Source: Deltaproteobacteria bacterium (GTDB lineage Bacteria; Desulfobacterota; Binatia; Binatales; Binataceae). Taken from it: DNA of 17,165 nt. Position 1 is the stretch's first letter. The number at the start of each line of letters is the position of its first letter. Positions 14,284 to 17,165 of the stretch are shown piece after piece. Below the pieces are notes generated by a model that saw only the letters and a list, made by a program, of their open reading frames with translations, searched no databases and was not told where the DNA came from. The stretch spans positions 1-17,165 of the forward strand of contig JAJXYM010000353.1 of NCBI GenBank assembly GCA_021780585.1, in the 5' to 3' direction. The translations under genes and the position numbers were made by a program.

Positions 14284-15305
14284 GCTATCACCTTGTGATC
14301 GATCGCGTTGGAAGTCGCCGCGCGCAGTCCGGTCGCGTCCGCCGCCGACGCCAGTCCGCCGAGCGCGCAGGCGCGAATCGAGAGCGCCACGCTGGTCGCC
14401 AGCACGCCCGCGCCGACCAGCACATGCGCGGTCGTGGGCAGCACCGCGCGACCGCTCCAGATGGTCAGGGCGCCAAGCGTGATCTGGGTCGCCAGCAGCG
14501 CCAGCAGCAGCATCGCCGGACGGGTCAACCCGGGCACGCCGCGATAGCCGCGGAAAATTCGCGCGACCGTCCAGACCACCATGATCGTGACCGCGACCGC
14601 GCCGCATCGATGGGCGAAATTCACGTCCACGCCGACCGAGATGAAGGGCGGAAACAGTCCGCCGAAGGAGGTCGGAAAATCCGGAATCGCCAGCCCTGCG
14701 CCCAGGTGGCGCATCACCGCGCCGATCAGGATTTGCGTGTAAATCACCGCCGCGGTCGCGATCGCCAGCGCGCCGATCCGCGGCCGGCGGCCGTCCGGCT
14801 CGATACGCTCCGCCGTGCCGAAGTTCGGGTTCGTGAACAGCGCCATCGCGACCATCACGCAGGTCAGCGCCTGCGCGGTTCCGGCATGCGCCACGGCGAT
14901 CGGCAGCGGCAACAGATAGAGCACCGTGATTCCGCCGAGGATCGCCTGCACGATGATGATCCCGATTGCGGCAAGCGCGAGCCGGCGCACCCAGCGGCGC
15001 GGCTCGACCATCCAGGTCCACGCCGCCAGAATCGCGGTCAGGACCACGACGATCCCGGCGGCCACGCGATGGCCGTATTCGAAGCGCACGCCGCCAATCA
15101 GTTTCGGCACCAGATGGCCGAACGCCAGCGGCCAATCCGGCACCGCCAGAGCGGATCCGGTCGACGTGACCAGACCGCCGATGAAAATCAGCGCGAAGGT
15201 CGCCGCCGCGGTAAGAATCGCAAAGCGATGCAGCGCGGGCGCCGGCCGGGAGGTGGCGAGCGAAGTCTCAGCAGATGGCATCAGCGTGAATCGGGCGCGC
15301 GACAC
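14280..15305 (-). CDS. ctaA: Heme A synthase (COX15/CtaA family)
   Basis: A 341-aa polytopic membrane protein that oxidises the C8 methyl of heme O to a formyl group, making heme A for aa3-type oxidases. Eight hydrophobic segments form two similar halves, each with a related loop: SGSALAVPDWPLAFG and GAGLAIPDFPTSFG. Conserved histidines are seen in EYGHR (His79), VAHAGTAQ, NFAHRCG and TTAHVLVG, the expected heme ligands. The extracellular cysteine pair of Bacillus-type CtaA is absent from the first loop. The start is uncertain: GTG 15305 with a weak GGA, or ATG 15281. It overlaps ctaB by 4 bp. No oxidase structural genes are adjacent in this window. Confidence 0.93.
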   Translation of the reverse strand: MSRARFTLMPSAETSLATSRPAPALHRFAILTAAATFALIFIGGLVTSTGSALAVPDWPLAFGHLVPKLIGGVRFEYGHRVAAGIVVVLTAILAAWTWMVEPRRWVRRLALAAIGIIIVQAILGGITVLYLLPLPIAVAHAGTAQALTCVMVAMALFTNPNFGTAERIEPDGRRPRIGALAIATAAVIYTQILIGAVMRHLGAGLAIPDFPTSFGGLFPPFISVGVDVNFAHRCGAVAVTIMVVWTVARIFRGYRGVPGLTRPAMLLLALLATQITLGALTIWSGRAVLPTTAHVLVGAGVLATSVALSIRACALGGLASAADATGLRAATSNAIDHKVIA

Positions 15306-15331
15306 GGAGTCCGCGCCGGTTCGCGGGCATT

Positions 15332-15360
15332 ATTAGAATTACGAAAATGACCGCTTCCTA
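15332..15360 (-). promoter_or_regulatory. Candidate promoter for ctaA-ctaB
   Basis: On the minus strand TAGGAA (15355-15360, 3 of 6) and TCTAAT (15332-15337, 5 of 6) are separated by 17 bp, in a locally AT-rich stretch. The leader to GTG 15305 would be about 20 nt, or about 45 nt to ATG 15281. Confidence 0.35.
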
Positions 15361-15362
15361 AA

Positions 15363-15397
15363 ATCAACCAAATCTTAACGAACATAGCAAGGTTGAT
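15363..15397. repeat. Inverted repeat in the AT-rich gap between the P450 gene and ctaA
   Basis: ATCAACC (15363-15369) and GGTTGAT (15391-15397) are perfect 7-bp arms with 21 bases between, directly upstream of the candidate ctaA -35. The 21-base space fits two adjacent turns of DNA, so a regulator site is possible. The rest of the 133-bp gap shows no terminator for the P450 gene. Confidence 0.3.
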
Positions 15398-15438
15398 CGC
15401 CGCCCGCCAGCATTTGTCCGCATCCGGCCGCGGCCTCG

Positions 15439-16683
15439 TCAGGCGAGCGCGCCCGCCGCTTGCGCCGCGCGCGGCGAGAACTTCACCGGCATCCGCTTGA
15501 TCCCGGCGACGAAATTTGAGCGCAATCGCTCGACCGGTCCGGCCAGTTCCAGGTCCGGCATCCGCCGCGAAACTTCCTCGAACATCACGCGCATCTCGAG
15601 CCGCGCCAGATTCGCGCCGAGGCAGAAATGCTCGCCGTGGCCGAAGGCCAGATGGTCGTTGGGCGTGCGCGCCACGTCGAAGCGGTCGGGTTCGGGAAAT
15701 TGCGCGGGATCGCGATTCGCCGCGGCGTTCCAGAGCACCACGCGATCGCCGGCGCGAATCTTCTCTCCGCGAATTTCATGGTCGCGCGTCGCCGTGCGCA
15801 TGATGTGCGTGACCGGGGAGGTCCAGCGCAACAATTCCTCGATCGCCTCCGGCGCCTCGGGATGGGCGAGAAACTTCGCGCGCTCCGCCGGATGCTGGAT
15901 CAGCGCGAGCATCCCGCCGGACGTGGCGTTGCGGGTGGTTTCCTGACCGCCGAGGACCAGCAGAATCGCGTTGAACGAAATCTCCTCTTCGCTGAGCGGC
16001 GCGCCGCCGGCCGCGCCATGCACCAGCGCGCTGATCAGATCGTCGGTCGGATGCGCGCGCCGGCGCGCGGCTTCATGGGCGAAAAATTCGTGCGCCTGGG
16101 CTTGCGCCGCGTAGACCGCCTCCTGGCCGCTGCGGCCGCGCGCGTATTCCTGATCGTGGCGGCCGACGGTTTCGTTGGCGATCGCGAACATCAGGCCCCA
16201 ATGCTCGCGCCCGATACCCATCATTTCGCAAATCGCCGCGGTCGGCAGCCGGGCCGCGATATCGGCGACAAAATCGCATTCGCCCCGCTCGATCACCGCA
16301 TCGACGATCTCGCCGGCGATCCGCCGGACCATCGGTTCGTGCGCCTTCACCGCGTGCGGCGTGAAGCGGCGGCTCACGACCTGGCGCATCTTCGGATGGC
16401 GTGGCGGGTCGGTGGTGATAATCATCCGGCCGAAACCGCTTTGCTGCTGCGGCGGCGGCTCGCCGAAATACAACGTGACGCCGCGTTCGGAGCTGAAGCC
16501 CAGCGGATCGCGATAGGCCGCGAGCACGTCGTCATAGCGGGTGAGCGACCAGAAGCCGCGCCCCGGCCGGCGCTCCTGCCAATGCACGGGAGCCTGTTCG
16601 CGCAATGTGTGGAAGGCTCCGTGGATATCGCCGGCGACGAAGAAATCGATGTCGGCGAGGTCGATCTGTTCAAGCGTGAGCAT
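15439..16683 (-). CDS. Cytochrome P450 monooxygenase
   Basis: A 414-aa soluble bacterial P450 that would insert one oxygen atom into an organic substrate using electrons from ferredoxin and its reductase (none in view). The I-helix oxygen-activating motif is GGQETT (245-250). The K-helix ExxR is E283-R286. The heme-binding loop FGHGEHFCLGANLAR has Cys354 as the thiolate ligand. The ETTRN signature, the ANRDP segment and the end RLRSNFVAGIKRMPVKF resemble the CYP124/125/142-like and terpenoid-alcohol hydroxylase groups, so a lipid, terpenoid or steroid side chain is a fair guess. ATG 16683 follows GGGGAG by 7 bases. It is divergent from an acyl-CoA ligase gene, which supports a lipid catabolic role. 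Length and motifs are intact. Confidence 0.95.
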   Translation of the reverse strand: MLTLEQIDLADIDFFVAGDIHGAFHTLREQAPVHWQERRPGRGFWSLTRYDDVLAAYRDPLGFSSERGVTLYFGEPPPQQQSGFGRMIITTDPPRHPKMRQVVSRRFTPHAVKAHEPMVRRIAGEIVDAVIERGECDFVADIAARLPTAAICEMMGIGREHWGLMFAIANETVGRHDQEYARGRSGQEAVYAAQAQAHEFFAHEAARRRAHPTDDLISALVHGAAGGAPLSEEEISFNAILLVLGGQETTRNATSGGMLALIQHPAERAKFLAHPEAPEAIEELLRWTSPVTHIMRTATRDHEIRGEKIRAGDRVVLWNAAANRDPAQFPEPDRFDVARTPNDHLAFGHGEHFCLGANLARLEMRVMFEEVSRRMPDLELAGPVERLRSNFVAGIKRMPVKFSPRAAQAAGALA

Positions 16684-16736
16684 CGTTGCGCTCCCCGGTC
16701 CGGACGATTTGCCGTCGCGGCCCTGCGGACGGGCCG

Positions 16737-16742
16737 ATAATA
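16737..16742 (-). promoter_or_regulatory. Possible -10 element for the P450 gene
   Basis: TATTAT on the minus strand matches the -10 consensus at 5 of 6 positions, 54 bases upstream of the P450 ATG. No good -35 hexamer is seen at 16-18 bp, so an activator may be needed, or the call is wrong. Confidence 0.25.
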
Positions 16743-16818
16743 GACCAACTGCCGCGTCGCATAGAAGCGCGAGTGCGGCGCCGAGCGGTTGGCGGCAGGC
16801 TCCGGTTTAGCTAGAACT

Positions 16819-16844
16819 TTTTGCGCCGCGCTCAAGCCGCAAAA
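16819..16844 (+). repeat. Inverted repeat overlapping the ribosome-binding site of the acyl-CoA ligase gene
   Basis: TTTTGCG (16819-16825) and CGCAAAA (16838-16844) pair perfectly around 12 bases. The right arm runs into the AAGGAA ribosome-binding site (16843-16848) of the ATG at 16854. It may fold in the mRNA or serve as an operator between the divergent P450 and ligase genes. Confidence 0.3.
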
Positions 16845-16853
16845 GGAATTCCG

Positions 16854-17165
16854 ATGCCGTTGCCTGCCGACACCATCCCTCGCGTATTCGAGAGCCAGGC
16901 GCGGCGCCTTGACGGCCGCGCCCTCCTCAAGGACAAGCACGACAAGGTCTGGCGCGACCATTCGTGGGCGGAGCTCGACGATCGGATCCGGCGGCTGCGC
17001 GCCGGACTGGCGCGCCTCGGACTCAAGGCCGGCGACCGCGTCGCGATTCTCGCCGAAAACGGCCCGCACTGGATCGTGATGGATCAGGCGGTGCTCGGAC
17101 TGGGCGGGGTGGTCGTGCCGCTTTACACCACCAGCGGCGCCGAGGAAACGCGCCATGTGCTCGAG
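16854..17165 (+). CDS. AMP-forming acyl-CoA ligase, N-terminal part (runs off the window)
   Basis: The first 104 residues of an ANL-superfamily enzyme that activates a carboxylic acid with ATP and joins it to CoA. The sequence starts MPLPADTIPRVFESQARRLD. WAELDDRIRRLRAGLARLGL, GDRVAILAENGPHWIVMD and VVVPLYTTSGAEETRHVL are typical of the long-chain fatty acyl-CoA synthetase (FadD/FAA1-like) N-terminal domain. The ATP-binding P-loop and the catalytic core lie beyond the right edge. AAGGAA is 5 bp upstream of ATG. It is divergent from the P450 gene across 170 bp, so the two may share control. The chain-length or substrate class cannot be told from this part. Confidence 0.88.
   Translation, partial: MPLPADTIPRVFESQARRLDGRALLKDKHDKVWRDHSWAELDDRIRRLRAGLARLGLKAGDRVAILAENGPHWIVMDQAVLGLGGVVVPLYTTSGAEETRHVLE

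Noticed and set aside
13381..15135. A 584-aa minus-strand frame that would fuse an upstream domain to CtaB
   Set aside because: The first ~285 residues are Arg/Gly-rich and are ctaA read out of frame. CtaB begins at the GTG overlapping the ctaA stop.
9934..16825. TTTTTGCG occurring in three intergenic regions (near 9936, 13342 and 16818)
   Set aside because: Flanking bases differ and the distances to the genes vary. T-runs concentrate in non-coding gaps in such GC-rich DNA, so chance is enough.
1..17165. CRISPR arrays, tRNA or rRNA genes, transposases or integrases
   Set aside because: I looked for regular direct repeats, cloverleaf-like segments and recombinase motifs and saw none. The methyltransferase is not accompanied by phage or transposon genes here.

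Overview
The window is GC-rich bacterial DNA carrying a mix of central-metabolism and accessory genes. Complex II is of the FrdABCD type. The heme A pathway (ctaA-ctaB) implies a heme-copper oxidase of the aa3 kind. There is also a bacterial cytochrome P450 of a lipid/steroid-like type, an acyl-CoA ligase and three tandem DUF1329 proteins. Secreted DUF1329 proteins, P450s and acyl-CoA ligases together suggest a Gram-negative soil or marine organism that metabolises lipids or hydrophobic compounds. A lineage such as Candidatus Binatota/Desulfobacterota-like or Myxococcota-like bacteria is my guess; no marker gene here settles it.

Layout. 1-92: the 3' end of an unidentified plus-strand gene. 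126-1748 (+): a beta-class DNA methyltransferase with a C-terminal Mrr-like nuclease domain and a strikingly AT-richer middle. 1775-5109 (-): a rho-independent terminator and a tight frdABCD operon read right to left. 5110-5358: a divergent control region with a candidate frd promoter overlapped by a 14-bp palindrome. 5359-6045 (+): an unrecognised 228-aa protein with conserved-looking Cys/His residues, followed by its own terminator. 6151-6660 (+): a GNAT acetyltransferase. 6714-6778: a palindromic dispersed-repeat-like hairpin between convergent genes. 6803-7993 (-): tyrosyl-tRNA synthetase with a TTG start. 8219-13159 (-): three paralogous secreted DUF1329 proteins, each with a signal peptide; two have clear terminators of their own. 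13381-15305 (-): ctaB and ctaA overlapping by 4 bp. 15439-16683 (-): cytochrome P450. 16854-17165 (+): the start of an AMP-forming acyl-CoA ligase, divergent from the P450.

How the genes may work together. FrdABCD exchanges electrons between quinone and the fumarate/succinate pair. CtaB and CtaA convert protoheme to heme O and then heme A for an aerobic terminal oxidase encoded elsewhere. The P450 and the CoA ligase look like a lipid, terpenoid or steroid side-chain oxidation and activation pair. The DUF1329 triplet probably sits in the envelope and may handle hydrophobic molecules, though the RND and DUF1302 partners often found beside this family are absent here. I did not find a clearly new system. 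The most unusual items are the methyltransferase-nuclease fusion with an altered nuclease motif and a low-GC recognition segment, the DUF1329 triplet, and the unknown Cys/His protein divergent from frdA.
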